Shown: one piece after another, positions 42,284 to 51,294 of the stretch | How positions within the stretch are numbered: position 1 is the stretch's first letter | How the letters are laid out: each line of letters begins with the position of its first letter | NCBI GenBank assembly: GCA_963737545.1 | Contig: CAVTTH010000003.1 | Coordinates: 1-64,000 of the forward strand | Reading direction: 5' to 3' | Length of the DNA stretch: 64,000 nt | Source: CAVTTH01 sp963737545 | GTDB lineage: Bacteria > Verrucomicrobiota > Verrucomicrobiia > Chthoniobacterales > UBA10450 | The notes under the pieces: generated by a model | What the model saw: only the letters and a program-made list of their open reading frames with translations | The model's database searches: none | What the model was told of the DNA's origin: nothing | Made by a program: the position numbers and the translations under genes

Positions 42284-43151
42284 TTTTCTTAATTTCTACG
42301 GCATCGCGATCAAGGACCTTCATGTGAATATGTTGTCCCTTGAACCTCAGGATGCCGTCTCCTTGACTCACCCAGCCCTCAAAGGCCGGCTTCGAAGAAT
42401 TCTGATCGACGAACACTCTGAGGTAGGTTTTCTGGCGCGGCCGGACTTCGATGCGGTTGACTGTCGTCGGAAAGCCTCCGGAAGGGTTGATCCCAAGTTT
42501 CTTCAAATCTTCCGGATGAACCGGTTCGGCGCGACGGACTTCAGGTTCCGTCGGAACTGGTTGCGCCTGTGTTTCGACGGGAGCAACAGTCGGCGCGCTG
42601 GTCGGGATGGCGGTCGCCGTTGCCGCCGCCACAACCTGAGCGGGAGTTTGTTGGGCAGGCAGGGCGCGCGGTGCGGTGATCCTGCCGGGACTGGGCGTTG
42701 CGCTGGGCGAAACCTCGATCCCCACCATGCGACGCGGAGGTGCAACCCGCTGAACTTCGCGGACGAACTTGATCAACGAGAAACCACCGATCAGCACGAC
42801 CAACCCGATGATGAGCGGCCAGAGCGAAGATTTGTTCGTCGTGGTTGATCGCACAATCGTCCGCTGTTTTGGCGCGGGATTGTCCTGCAGGTATGCATAG
42901 CCGTCGACGGTCACGTGCGGGGAACTTTCGAAGGCCTCCAGATGTGGACTGACATCAATATTGAGGAATTTCCCGTAAATCATAAGGAAGCCTTTGGCAT
43001 AGGCGAGACTCGGGAAATTCGAGAAATCCTCTGCCTCGATCTCGGCCAGACGTGAGGGACGAATCTTCGTCATGCGAGCGGCTTCTTCGAGGGTAAGCCC
43101 GCGGGCAATTCTCGCTTCTTGAAATCTTTTGCCGAGACCTTCGATGGACAT
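42237..43151 (-). CDS. rodZ: RodZ-like membrane protein with cytoplasmic HTH domain
   Basis: The 304-residue protein has an N-terminal Xre-type HTH_25 domain (residues 5-75: RFQEARIARGLTLEEAARMTKIRPSRLAEIEAEDF...YAKGFLMIYGKFL), a basic stretch, one membrane helix (WPLIIGLVVLIGGFSLIKFV, ~111-130), a Pro/Ala/Thr-rich periplasmic linker, and a C-terminal DUF4115 beta domain (RPRQKTYLRVFVDQ...EGWVSQGDGILRFKG). RodZ links MreB to the elongation machinery and keeps rod shape. It follows ftsK by 12 bases and precedes rimO, a conserved order in several phyla. Confidence 0.9.
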   Translation of the reverse strand: MSIEGLGKRFQEARIARGLTLEEAARMTKIRPSRLAEIEAEDFSNFPSLAYAKGFLMIYGKFLNIDVSPHLEAFESSPHVTVDGYAYLQDNPAPKQRTIVRSTTTNKSSLWPLIIGLVVLIGGFSLIKFVREVQRVAPPRRMVGIEVSPSATPSPGRITAPRALPAQQTPAQVVAAATATAIPTSAPTVAPVETQAQPVPTEPEVRRAEPVHPEDLKKLGINPSGGFPTTVNRIEVRPRQKTYLRVFVDQNSSKPAFEGWVSQGDGILRFKGQHIHMKVLDRDAVEIKKNGQPLADHDADITVE

Positions 43152-43163
43152 CGTGGATGCCGG

Positions 43164-45603
43164 TTAAACGGCAGCGTCGAGATCGACGAGGATCTCGCGC
43201 GGCTTCGCGCCTTCGCCGGGACCTAGAATACCGCGCTGCTCCAGAATATCAACGATGCGGGCGGCGCGCGTATAACCAAGTCGCAGGCGCCGTTGTAGCA
43301 GGGAAGTGGACGCGCGCTTCTCCTGGCGAATGATTTCGAGACATTTCTCCACCAGCTCTTCGTCCTCTTCGGTCACATCTTCCAGCGGTGCCTCGGCCGA
43401 TTCCAGTTTCTCGTTCATGGCGGCGTCGAATCCGGGCGGACTTTGCGCGGAAACGAAATCGACCAAGCGACGGATTTCGTCGTCGGTCACGAGGACCCCC
43501 TGGGCGCGAATGAGACGCGAAGTGCTCGGCGGTAGATAAAGCATGTCGCCCTGGCCAAGCAGGCGATCTGCGCCGTTCTCATCGAGGATGACACGGCTGT
43601 CGATCTTCGAAGCGACTTGAAAGGCGATGCGGCTGGGAATGTTCGCCTTGATGACGCCGGTGACGACATCGGCCCGCGGCGTTTGCGTGGCGACGATCAG
43701 ATGAATGCCCGCGGCGCGTGCCATTTGGGTGATTCGCGCGATCGCGCTCTCGACATCCGCCGGCGCGGTCTGCATCAAGTCCGCCAGTTCGTCGATAATG
43801 ATCACGATGTAGGGCATGCGATCGGGAATGATGACTTCGTTATCACGCGGGACTTTGATTGTAGCTCGTCGTCTCGGCGGCTTTGTCCTTTGCCGGTGAC
43901 ACACCAGCCTCGATCTCAGAGTCCAATTCCTTCTGTGTTTTCTTCGGTGGTCGCGCGTTGAAGCCAGTGATATTGCGCACGCCGGAGCGAGCGAAAATCT
44001 TGTAGCGCTTTTCCATTTCATCGATCACCCAACGCAGCGCGAGCAGCACTTTTTTCGGATCGGTCACGACTGGGAAGGCGAGATGCGGCAGCGAGGTGTA
44101 GACCTGCATCTCGACGACCTTCGGATCAATCATGATAAAACGCAGTTCCTCCGGCGTGAACCGGTAAAGCATGCTCGCAACCAGCGCGTTGATGCAGACG
44201 CTTTTCCCACTCCCGGTCGTCCCGGCCACGAGCAAATGCGGCATTTGGGCAAGGTCGGCGATGATTGTCTTTCCATAAACATCCTTGCCGAGCGCGAGTG
44301 GAAGCTTTGCCCGCGTTCTCGCCTCTTCCCAATCGGGCGATTGCAGCAGCTCGCGCAGCGTGACCATCACCTTGCGGCTGTTTGCGAGTTCGATCCCGAC
44401 GGTATCCTTGCCCGGAATCGGCGCGAGAATGTTGATCCGCTCGGCCCGGGTGGCGCGCGCCAGATCGCGTTCGAGGCTGACGATCTTATCCACGCGCACG
44501 CCTTTGGCGGGATAAACCTCGTAGCGAGTGATGGTGGGGCCCTTCGTGATATCACCAGCGGCGACCGCGATTCCGAATTGCGCCAGCGTTTCAATCAAGG
44601 TGCGTTGAATCTCCTCCAGCTCGGCTGGATCGGCCGCGACCCGGCCTTCAAGATCGTGTTCCTCAAGCAAATCAAGACCGGGGAGCGAGTAATTCTCCGC
44701 GTCCCATGTTCGACTCGTTAGGTCGCCGGCGCTCGACTTCGCTTTTTTCTCTTTCCCCCGCAATTCCGCCAGCGATGGCTTTTTCCGAGAACTTTCGAGC
44801 TCGCTCGGCAGCGCAGTGGTGTCGACCACTTTTGGTTTCGGCCGATTTAGCAGCTCTTCCGGCGTGATCAAGGATCCCGGTGTTTCGCCGACCGGCGCGC
44901 CTTTTTTCTTCAACTGTTTCTCGATGACGCGTTGTTGCTTCGCCAGCTCTTGCTGGCTGATTTCCAGCTGACCTTTGAGATCGGACTTGCGCAGACGCCG
45001 CCTCAACGCCGCTTCCCGGAATTTTGCGACCACGCGACGTGAAGCGGCGACAGATTCCCTAACGATGTGAATCGGCCGCAAGCCCGTCATGAGGATGAGG
45101 CTGCTGAGGTAAACGCCGGCGAGGAGAATGAACGAACCCACACTGCCCATCCCGGGGAGCAGAAGTTTTTTCCCGAAGGAGTAGCCGACCCAGCCGCCCG
45201 GGCCCTGAATATTAAAAGCGGAACGCCACCCTTGCAGATGCCGCGTTTGCAATTGCAGCAAACAGGCGCCCGACACGATGAAGAGCACGATCCAGCCGAG
45301 GCGCGGCAGGACCCGCAATTTGGAGTGGAACAACTTGGCGCCGCCGAATCCGAGCAGAACCGCAGCCAGTAAATAAGAGGCCGCTCCGATCATCAGATAG
45401 GAAAATCCTGCGATGATGGCGCCAAACGGGCCGATGAAATTTTGCGCCGGGGAGTTCGGCGGAGACAGATGGCTAAAGGGGATCCACGATGGCAAATCCT
45501 TCGGCGCATAAGAAATAAGCGCAAGGAAAAGGAGTGTGCCGACGCCCAGAAGAACGAGCGCAATGACCTCATTCCACGCGTTGTATTTAGCTGTGCGAGC
45601 CAC
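43164..45603 (-). pseudogene. ftsK: DNA translocase FtsK, one frameshift near 43860
   Basis: The upstream frame starts with GTG at 45603 and has four N-terminal membrane helices, a linker, FtsK alpha (ITRYEVYPAKGVRVDKIVSLERDLA) and the beta motor with Walker A GTTGSGKSVC. It ends early (43843) after KDKAAETTSYNQSPA. The rest of the motor (IKVPRDNEVIIPDRMPYIVIIIDELADLM, Walker B) and the gamma winged helix (RRRLRLGYTRAARIVDILEQRG), which reads KOPS sites, are in another frame down to 43164. The joined protein would have about 812 residues. The shift falls in the motor's variable insert at about 43855-43875. FtsK is usually essential or important, so a sequence error is likely. Confidence 0.9.
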
Positions 45604-45896
45604 CGGGCATCACAGTAGCCGTGCGGTCGCGCCTTTCAATTACTTGTCGAGGCGAGGGCCGCGGTGACGCCGGTAATTGTTGCGGTAGGGACATCGCGCT
45701 GCGATGTCCGAGGCACCACACCCACGCGGGGCCGCCGGGGAGCGGCATTTTGCTTCCCGCCCGGGAAGCCGACGATCGGCGAACACCAGCGGACGGCCAA
45801 TGGTTCGATCGCCGCGTCGGATGTCGCACTCGTCAATCACACTCCGGTGACAGCTTGCCGTAATCGCTTCAGACCGCCCGCAACGCGCGACGCGAC
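45604..45896. other. Intergenic stretch with palindromes, upstream of ftsK
   Basis: These 293 bases carry no supported gene. A perfect palindrome, GGACATCGC-GCT-GCGATGTCC, lies at about 45689-45709, and a GC-rich hairpin region follows. The region holds the ftsK promoter and the 3' flank of the halogenase-like gene; I see no clear promoter boxes. Confidence 0.55.
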
Positions 45897-47711
45897 TCAG
45901 TCCGCGCTTCGATTCTGGGCGTTGCTGATGTCGTCCGGCTCGTCGATCCTCGAGCGTACGATGCTACTGCGACCGGCACGCCGGACAACCTCGTTGGTCT
46001 CCCGGCTCGGGCGTATGTCTGCAACCTCACCCATTCGCATTTTGGGGACCTTCTCATTCAGCTTTCGTTCGACCCATCCATCGTTCGCCATCACTTCCAA
46101 CACCTGAAAATAGGCTACGCGAATGCAATTGAGGCTCACGATATCAGTTGGAGAGCCACGTGACGCGCATTTGTCGATCAGTCCAATGATGGTGGCCAGT
46201 TCCGAGGTTTGCCGCAGTATTTCGATCATGTCCGCATAAACGCCAGCCACAGGCAGTCGCCGACCGTTCCGAAAATAGCACGGCGTCGCGCGAATGCGGC
46301 CCTGAGTGAGAAATCCGATCAGTCCGGTTTTCGCGCCCCGCAAATCCAGCTTAAACAGATTGTATCCGTCGATTAACCAGGATGGCCTGCGCTTCTCGGG
46401 ATCGAACAGTTCGATCAGCTTCTTTGTAGCAGCCGGATCAAACGAGCCGGCCATGGCCATGATCTCGGATTCGGTGGCGAACCCCCCGGTGCCGAGCCAT
46501 TGCCACGCGTCCTCAGGATCGAGGGCGAGACCGGCTTCGCGGGCGATGCTGGCGCAATGATCCTTGAGCTCTGTGAAGCAACTGTTCGCCGCGTACCAGA
46601 ATTTTGCGAACTGAATGTGTTGACGAATCGTCGCTCGATTTTTCTCGTCATAACGTTGACGCAGCCAGGTGGCATCATGCTCGCCACGAAGCAACTCGAG
46701 AATGGTGTAAGCGGCCTCGCGAGCCGATTGGTGCGCCAAAGTCATCCCGGCGGAAAGAATTGGGTCGGCGAATCCGGCCGCTTCTCCACACAAAAACCAG
46801 TTCTCGCCAACGGTGCGATCGGCGAGCTGCGACCAGTCGCGACACGTAGTGAGGCGACCTTCCGGTTTGGCGTTGGTTAACAGTTTCCAAATATCGCTCT
46901 GACGACGGAGTGATTGATCATACAACTCCTCCGCCGTAAGGCCGCTCTCTTTGTAATATTCAGCTGGGCACACGACCCCAATACTCGTCCGGGTCGGCCC
47001 GATCGGAATGAACCATATCCAGCCATAGGGAAGACTCCGGACCTGAATCCGCGTCGCTCCCACACCGATTTCCACCGCCCAATCGGCGTTCCTCCAGTAA
47101 TCCCACACCGCGATGTTTCGTAATTCCAGGTTGGGGTCGATACCGATGCCCAGCACACGGCGAAAGAGCGCCACCGTACCCGAGCCATCGATGTAATACC
47201 GAGCGGTTATCGTTTCCCCGCTGTCGAGCCTTAACCCCTCGATTATATCGCGGCTCACCAATGCTTCATTGACTCGAACGCGCTGGCGCACTTCGGCTCC
47301 GCGGGATTGAGCATGATCGAGCAGGATTTTATCGTAGATCGAGCGATCGACTTGAAAGGCTGTGTGGCGCCGCTGACCCTCGAACTTTGCCGGGCGCGGT
47401 TCGTCACGCCATTTTTCGATAGGGTAGAAATTAATGTCCCATCGATCGTTGTCGCGGCCCCATGTGTAAGAGGCCCCAATCTTGATGGGGAAACCCGCCG
47501 CCTCCACCTCGTCCCACACGCCCATTTCATCCAGGATCCCGCAGATAGGTTGCAACATGCTTTCACCAATATGATCGCGGGGAAAAACTTCTTTCTCCAG
47601 TACCAGCACTCGCAGTTCCGGAGCGTATTTTTTCAGAAGCGTGGCAGCTGTGCTGCCGGCCGGCCCGCCACCGACAATGGCGACATCGTACGTTCCATTA
47701 GTGGAATCCAT
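45897..47711 (-). CDS. FAD-dependent halogenase-like oxidoreductase
   Basis: The 604-residue protein has an N-terminal FAD-binding motif (DVAIVGGGPAGSTAATLL), the GESMLQPICGILDEMG segment typical of flavin-dependent halogenases, FPIKIGASYTWG with K77 at the position of the catalytic Lys in phenol-type halogenases, and the motif W-x-W-x-I-P at 231-236 (GWIWFIPIG) that keeps these enzymes from acting as monooxygenases. A second FAD motif is CGEAAGFADPILSAGMTLA. The C-terminal ~150 residues are longer than usual. Function as a halogenase is likely but geranylgeranyl reductase-like oxidoreductases share the fold. No carrier protein or reductase lies next to it. Confidence 0.8.
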   Translation of the reverse strand: MDSTNGTYDVAIVGGGPAGSTAATLLKKYAPELRVLVLEKEVFPRDHIGESMLQPICGILDEMGVWDEVEAAGFPIKIGASYTWGRDNDRWDINFYPIEKWRDEPRPAKFEGQRRHTAFQVDRSIYDKILLDHAQSRGAEVRQRVRVNEALVSRDIIEGLRLDSGETITARYYIDGSGTVALFRRVLGIGIDPNLELRNIAVWDYWRNADWAVEIGVGATRIQVRSLPYGWIWFIPIGPTRTSIGVVCPAEYYKESGLTAEELYDQSLRRQSDIWKLLTNAKPEGRLTTCRDWSQLADRTVGENWFLCGEAAGFADPILSAGMTLAHQSAREAAYTILELLRGEHDATWLRQRYDEKNRATIRQHIQFAKFWYAANSCFTELKDHCASIAREAGLALDPEDAWQWLGTGGFATESEIMAMAGSFDPAATKKLIELFDPEKRRPSWLIDGYNLFKLDLRGAKTGLIGFLTQGRIRATPCYFRNGRRLPVAGVYADMIEILRQTSELATIIGLIDKCASRGSPTDIVSLNCIRVAYFQVLEVMANDGWVERKLNEKVPKMRMGEVADIRPSRETNEVVRRAGRSSIVRSRIDEPDDISNAQNRSAD

Positions 47712-47824
47712 GGCGGGTTACGAGGATACGTTAGATGGTTAAACGTTAAATCGTTAAATTCTTAAGGGAGCCGCGGCTCAATCGATTCCGTGTTCCAAGC
47801 TGTTAACCCACAATACCGACCTGA

Positions 47825-49846
47825 CTAATCTGCGACTGGCTGAGGCGTCGTCATCTCGATCAAGCGGGTAGCTTCCGCACGATGACGATCCGCCTTGTCC
47901 GAGCGACCGATTCGTCCGTAGATGCGCGAAAGATATCGATGCGCCAGCGCAAAACCGGGGCGCAGCCGAAGCGACATCTCGAACGCCTGCACAGCCCGTT
48001 CATACCAACCGAGTCGCGAAAGCAGCGCACCGAGCTGAAAATGCGCTTCCGGAAATTCATGGCGCAAACCGACTGCCAGCAAAGCGTGGTCGATTCCTTG
48101 CTCGACAAAGTTTTGCCGCGGAAGCGCGACACTCAAACCATAGTGCGCGTCGGGCAGATCAGGATCGACATCGAGGGCCCGCTTGAATGCACGCTCGGCT
48201 TCGGGCCATTTGCGTTGGCGAAGATAAAGCCGGCCGAGATGGGTCTGCGCGATTGGATCGTTAGGTGCGAGACGTTCGGCTTCATGGAACGCCTCGGCGC
48301 ACGCTTTCATATCTCCGCGCAGCCACGCCAGGACTCCGCGCATGGCGATCGTTTGGGGCGCATCCGGCTCGATCCGCTCCAATGCGTCGAGTGCGCGGGC
48401 TGCATCCTCAGGTTCGTGAGCAGTCAGAGATGCCTGACCAAAAGCCATCCAATACCGTGGCTGCGGCGCGTCAGGTTTTCGCGCAATCAGCTTCGCCAGC
48501 ATCTCCCTGCCTTCGTTCAGGCGGCCTGCTTCACACAGACTGACGGCGACGTTGAAATCGCTTTCCGCGTCGGCGAGCTCAATTAGGCGAAGTGTGTCAT
48601 TGGTCGGCGCGTCGATGTAACCAAGAGCGATAAATTGTTGTAGCAGGGCTTGTGCAGCTGCTGGATCTTCTTCGTCCATGCCCATCGGGAGACGTCCATC
48701 CGGCCCCCGTCGCTTTTCCCACGATTCAATCCATTGGATCTTCGGCGCTTGCTCGAACGCGTTTATTAATGGTTTCCCTTGCATGTCTTCACCAATGGCC
48801 AGTCCAAGCAACGTCAGCACAGTCGGCGCAACGTCGAGCAACGTCGCCGCTTCGACTCTCTCGTCGGCGCGAATTCCGGGGCCATGCAGCACGAAAATCC
48901 CCTGCGGCCGATGCCACTTCGCCGGCTCGACCGGCCCGCGTGGCCGTCGCGCTCCGCTTTCAAATCCGTGATCGGAAACCAGCATGACGTGAGCGTCCGG
49001 TCCGGCCAACTCGACCAGCCGCCCCAGCATCAGATCGTGAAAGCGATAGATGCCGCTCATCACATCTTTGTAGAATTCGAAATCGCGCTCTGAAATTTCC
49101 GGTAACCGCGGAGGATGAAACGGCATAAACTCGTGCCCAACCTGATCGATGCATTCATAATAGACCGCACCGAAATCCCAGGTTTGTTTCTCCAGTAATT
49201 CCGTGGCTAGCGCGTGAACGCTGATCACTTCGGCAAGCTGCTTGGCAAGAAAAAGAAGGCGACGCCGGACCATCGGATCGTTTTGATCCAATTCTGCGGC
49301 GCGCGGGATCAACTGTTGAAGCGGTGGCGCTTCGACTTCCGCCGGATGAACGCGAAGCTCGGCCAGACTTTCAACCAAAGCGGGCGGTTGCACACTACCT
49401 TCCGCGATTGGCCAGTGTTGCGGCGTCGAGTCCGCCGGTGGCACGCAGAAGAGGTTTGAGACCATCGCGCCACGAATCGGCTCGGCCGGATGAGTGGCTT
49501 GCCAGGCGCACACCACGCTTTCGCGCTCGGATTGCGAAACTATATTCCAGAGCGCCTTGCAGCGACGAGTGCGAGTGCCAACCGGCCGCACGCCCGAACG
49601 ATCCGGCAGTGGCTCAACGAACCACCGCACACCGTGGTCATAAACGCGCTTCCCGGTCGCAATGCTCGTCCACAGCACCGGGGAAAGCATCGGTGAGAGC
49701 GATGCCAGATTACCCATCACACCCCCTTCGACCAGCCGTCGAAGATTCGGCATCAGCCCATTGTCGAGCAATGGATGGATCACTTGCCAGTCGGCTGCAT
49801 CCCACCCGATGAGGAGAACGCGGGGATTAGGAGAAGGGGAACTCAC
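47825..49846 (-). CDS. Type I phosphodiesterase/alkaline phosphatase-superfamily protein with TPR repeats
   Basis: I start it at the GTG at 49844-49846 (SSPSPNPRVLLIGWDAADW), because upstream in-frame codons are repeat-like; the length is 673 residues. The first ~420 residues are a phosphodiesterase of the alkaline phosphatase superfamily: metal-binding D in LLIGWDAADW, nucleophile in SPVLWTSIATGKR, YYECIDQVGHEF and VSDHGFESGARRP. From about residue 470 come at least four TPR repeats (LGRLYLRQRKWPEAERAFKRALDVDPDLPDAHYGLS). Such AP-TPR proteins are seen in Verrucomicrobia and Planctomycetes. No signal peptide is seen with this start. Substrate unknown. Confidence 0.82.
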   Translation of the reverse strand: MSSPSPNPRVLLIGWDAADWQVIHPLLDNGLMPNLRRLVEGGVMGNLASLSPMLSPVLWTSIATGKRVYDHGVRWFVEPLPDRSGVRPVGTRTRRCKALWNIVSQSERESVVCAWQATHPAEPIRGAMVSNLFCVPPADSTPQHWPIAEGSVQPPALVESLAELRVHPAEVEAPPLQQLIPRAAELDQNDPMVRRRLLFLAKQLAEVISVHALATELLEKQTWDFGAVYYECIDQVGHEFMPFHPPRLPEISERDFEFYKDVMSGIYRFHDLMLGRLVELAGPDAHVMLVSDHGFESGARRPRGPVEPAKWHRPQGIFVLHGPGIRADERVEAATLLDVAPTVLTLLGLAIGEDMQGKPLINAFEQAPKIQWIESWEKRRGPDGRLPMGMDEEDPAAAQALLQQFIALGYIDAPTNDTLRLIELADAESDFNVAVSLCEAGRLNEGREMLAKLIARKPDAPQPRYWMAFGQASLTAHEPEDAARALDALERIEPDAPQTIAMRGVLAWLRGDMKACAEAFHEAERLAPNDPIAQTHLGRLYLRQRKWPEAERAFKRALDVDPDLPDAHYGLSVALPRQNFVEQGIDHALLAVGLRHEFPEAHFQLGALLSRLGWYERAVQAFEMSLRLRPGFALAHRYLSRIYGRIGRSDKADRHRAEATRLIEMTTPQPVAD

Positions 49847-49982
49847 AGGATCAAGCCCTGTTGCCACGGCGCTCTGTCGCCGTGTTCTACGATGCCGGCG
49901 CTCTGACGGAGCGGGACGACTACAGCGGTTTCCTCGGTCACCGAACTTGTTAGATGGCGGCTGATCACTTTGCGAATTTAGC

Positions 49983-50024
49983 AAAAAAGAAAAACCCGCG
50001 CGAACAATCGTTCGCGCGGGTTTT
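49983..50024 (-). terminator. Rho-independent terminator of the PEP-CTERM gene
   Basis: A perfect stem, AACCCGCGCGAAC with GTTCGCGCGGGTT around the loop AATC, lies 25 bases after the stop at 50049. On the minus strand it is followed by TTTTTCTTTTTTGC. It would stop transcription of the PEP-CTERM gene. Confidence 0.93.
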
Positions 50025-50048
50025 CAGGAAGGCAAAACTTGCTGTGAC

Positions 50049-50723
50049 TCAGGCCGCTTTGCGCTTGCGCCATTCGCGGACACCGACTGCACCCACTGCC
50101 ATCACGCCAAGAAGAGCAAGCGTTGACGGCTCCGGAACGCCGGCCATAATCCCCGCGCCCGTGTCGTCGTAAGCGTACTCGACGATTGCCCGCGGCTGAC
50201 CATTCAAAGTGCCGGCAAGTGAGATCCGCGCCCATCCGAAGTCATATACGCCAGTCATTTCGTTCAAGAACCGGAAGCCGAAAATGTTGTTACTGCTGTT
50301 GAGGACGAAAGCGGTCGGGCCGGTCGTTTCGACGGTCGAGTCAGTTCTGCCATAGTTCCACGAGCCATCAATAAGAGTTCCAATCGGAATATTATCGACT
50401 GATCCAGCCGCGCCTCCTGTGAAGTTGTCAAGAACACCATCCATCGCGCTGGCCGCATTATTTCCCCAGATTTCGAGGCTGCTGCTGCTCCATGGGTTCA
50501 GGTCCCAGCCCGGAGCGCCAGCAGGGGTCGTTGAAAACACGCCGGTAACGACATTGAGGTAAATACCGGAAGTCGTGCTCGGGATGTTCGCGTTAATCAT
50601 GTTGTAGATGATGTTGGCATTTGCGTCCTGCACCATGGCCGGGGCGACCAGGGCGGCTCCGGCGAGGGTGGCATAGGCGGCCAGACGTCCATCAACATGG
50701 TTAAGGAGTGCTTTCGTTTTCAT
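50049..50723 (-). CDS. PEP-CTERM sorting-domain protein
   Basis: The 224-residue protein (ATG at 50723; a second in-frame ATG is at 50729) has a signal peptide (LAAYATLAGAALVAPAMVQDANA), a beta-rich Asn/Gly/Thr-rich body, and a C-terminal PEP-CTERM signal: VPEPSTLALLGVMAVGAVGV followed by REWRKRKAA. Exosortase would cut near PEP and pass the protein to the outer envelope or matrix. The N-terminus (YNMINANIPSTTSGIYLNVVTG) recalls large families of these proteins in Verrucomicrobia. The exosortase itself lies elsewhere. A strong terminator follows. Confidence 0.9.
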   Translation of the reverse strand: MKTKALLNHVDGRLAAYATLAGAALVAPAMVQDANANIIYNMINANIPSTTSGIYLNVVTGVFSTTPAGAPGWDLNPWSSSSLEIWGNNAASAMDGVLDNFTGGAAGSVDNIPIGTLIDGSWNYGRTDSTVETTGPTAFVLNSSNNIFGFRFLNEMTGVYDFGWARISLAGTLNGQPRAIVEYAYDDTGAGIMAGVPEPSTLALLGVMAVGAVGVREWRKRKAA

Positions 50724-50729
50724 AGGCAT

Positions 50730-51084
50730 TGGGATCGGTTAAACATGGGCGTTTTTATTGCGTGCTGGTGTTTCTAGGGAAAGACCCAAAACCCGTCAAG
50801 GTCTTTTTTGGAATTTTTTTGAAAATATTTTAGGACACACGCTGATGGCGGTGGCGAATCTACTCTCAGCGCGGAATACGCGGAGTATGCGCATATCCCG
50901 CCATCCACCTGCTTTTGGAGGGACGGGCTCTGCCCGTCCAGGGACGACATTCGCCGCGGCGAGCGAGCATCGATCGTCCCTCCAATTCCCAGATATTGGA
51001 AAAACTTGGAGGAAGGCGACTTCATTCTGCCTAGGCCACTCTTTTGTTGCGCCGCGGGAGGATTCGCATTTAGGATGCGCCCCG
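50730..51084. other. Gene-free stretch with an inverted repeat
   Basis: No gene is supported over these 355 bases, which part the divergent PEP-CTERM and small-lipoprotein genes. A T-rich run (50802-50831) and a repeat (50915-50985) are the features visible. The promoters of both flanking genes must lie here; I see no clear consensus boxes. Confidence 0.55.
50915..50985. repeat. TTGGAGGGAC-type inverted repeat
   Basis: TTGGAGGGAC at 50915-50924 pairs with GTCCCTCCAA at 50976-50985. A nested palindrome, GGACGGGC-TCT-GCCCGTCC, is at 50921-50939 and a GCCGCGGC core is at 50953-50960. It resembles the repeat at 11284 in layout, but has a different sequence. Confidence 0.8.
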
Positions 51085-51279
51085 ATGAGTTTTTCCATTC
51101 GCCGCATGGCCGCCGCTTTCGCCTGCGCGGCCGTCGCGTTGATCTGCTCCTGCGAAATGCATCACGTCGGCGAGCTGTCGCAACCGGCGGAAGATCAAAC
51201 CCACCCGGTTGCCTCATCGCCCGCGCCTGGCGTTTCGCCGACTCCGGCCGAATTTTTCCCGACCAGCACTCCTCGTTAG
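51085..51279 (+). CDS. Small putative lipoprotein
   Basis: This 64-residue protein starts at the ATG at 51085 (MSFSIRRMAAAFACAAVALICSCEMHH). The leader ends in ICSC, a lipobox-like sequence, so lipid attachment is likely. The mature part is a Pro/Thr/Ser-rich tail of about 40 residues (SPAPGVSPTPAEFFPTSTPR) with no fold. It ends 15 bases before the POT transporter, and may be co-transcribed. Function unknown. Confidence 0.65.
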   Translation: MSFSIRRMAAAFACAAVALICSCEMHHVGELSQPAEDQTHPVASSPAPGVSPTPAEFFPTSTPR

Positions 51280-51294
51280 GTGAAAGGAAACGCC

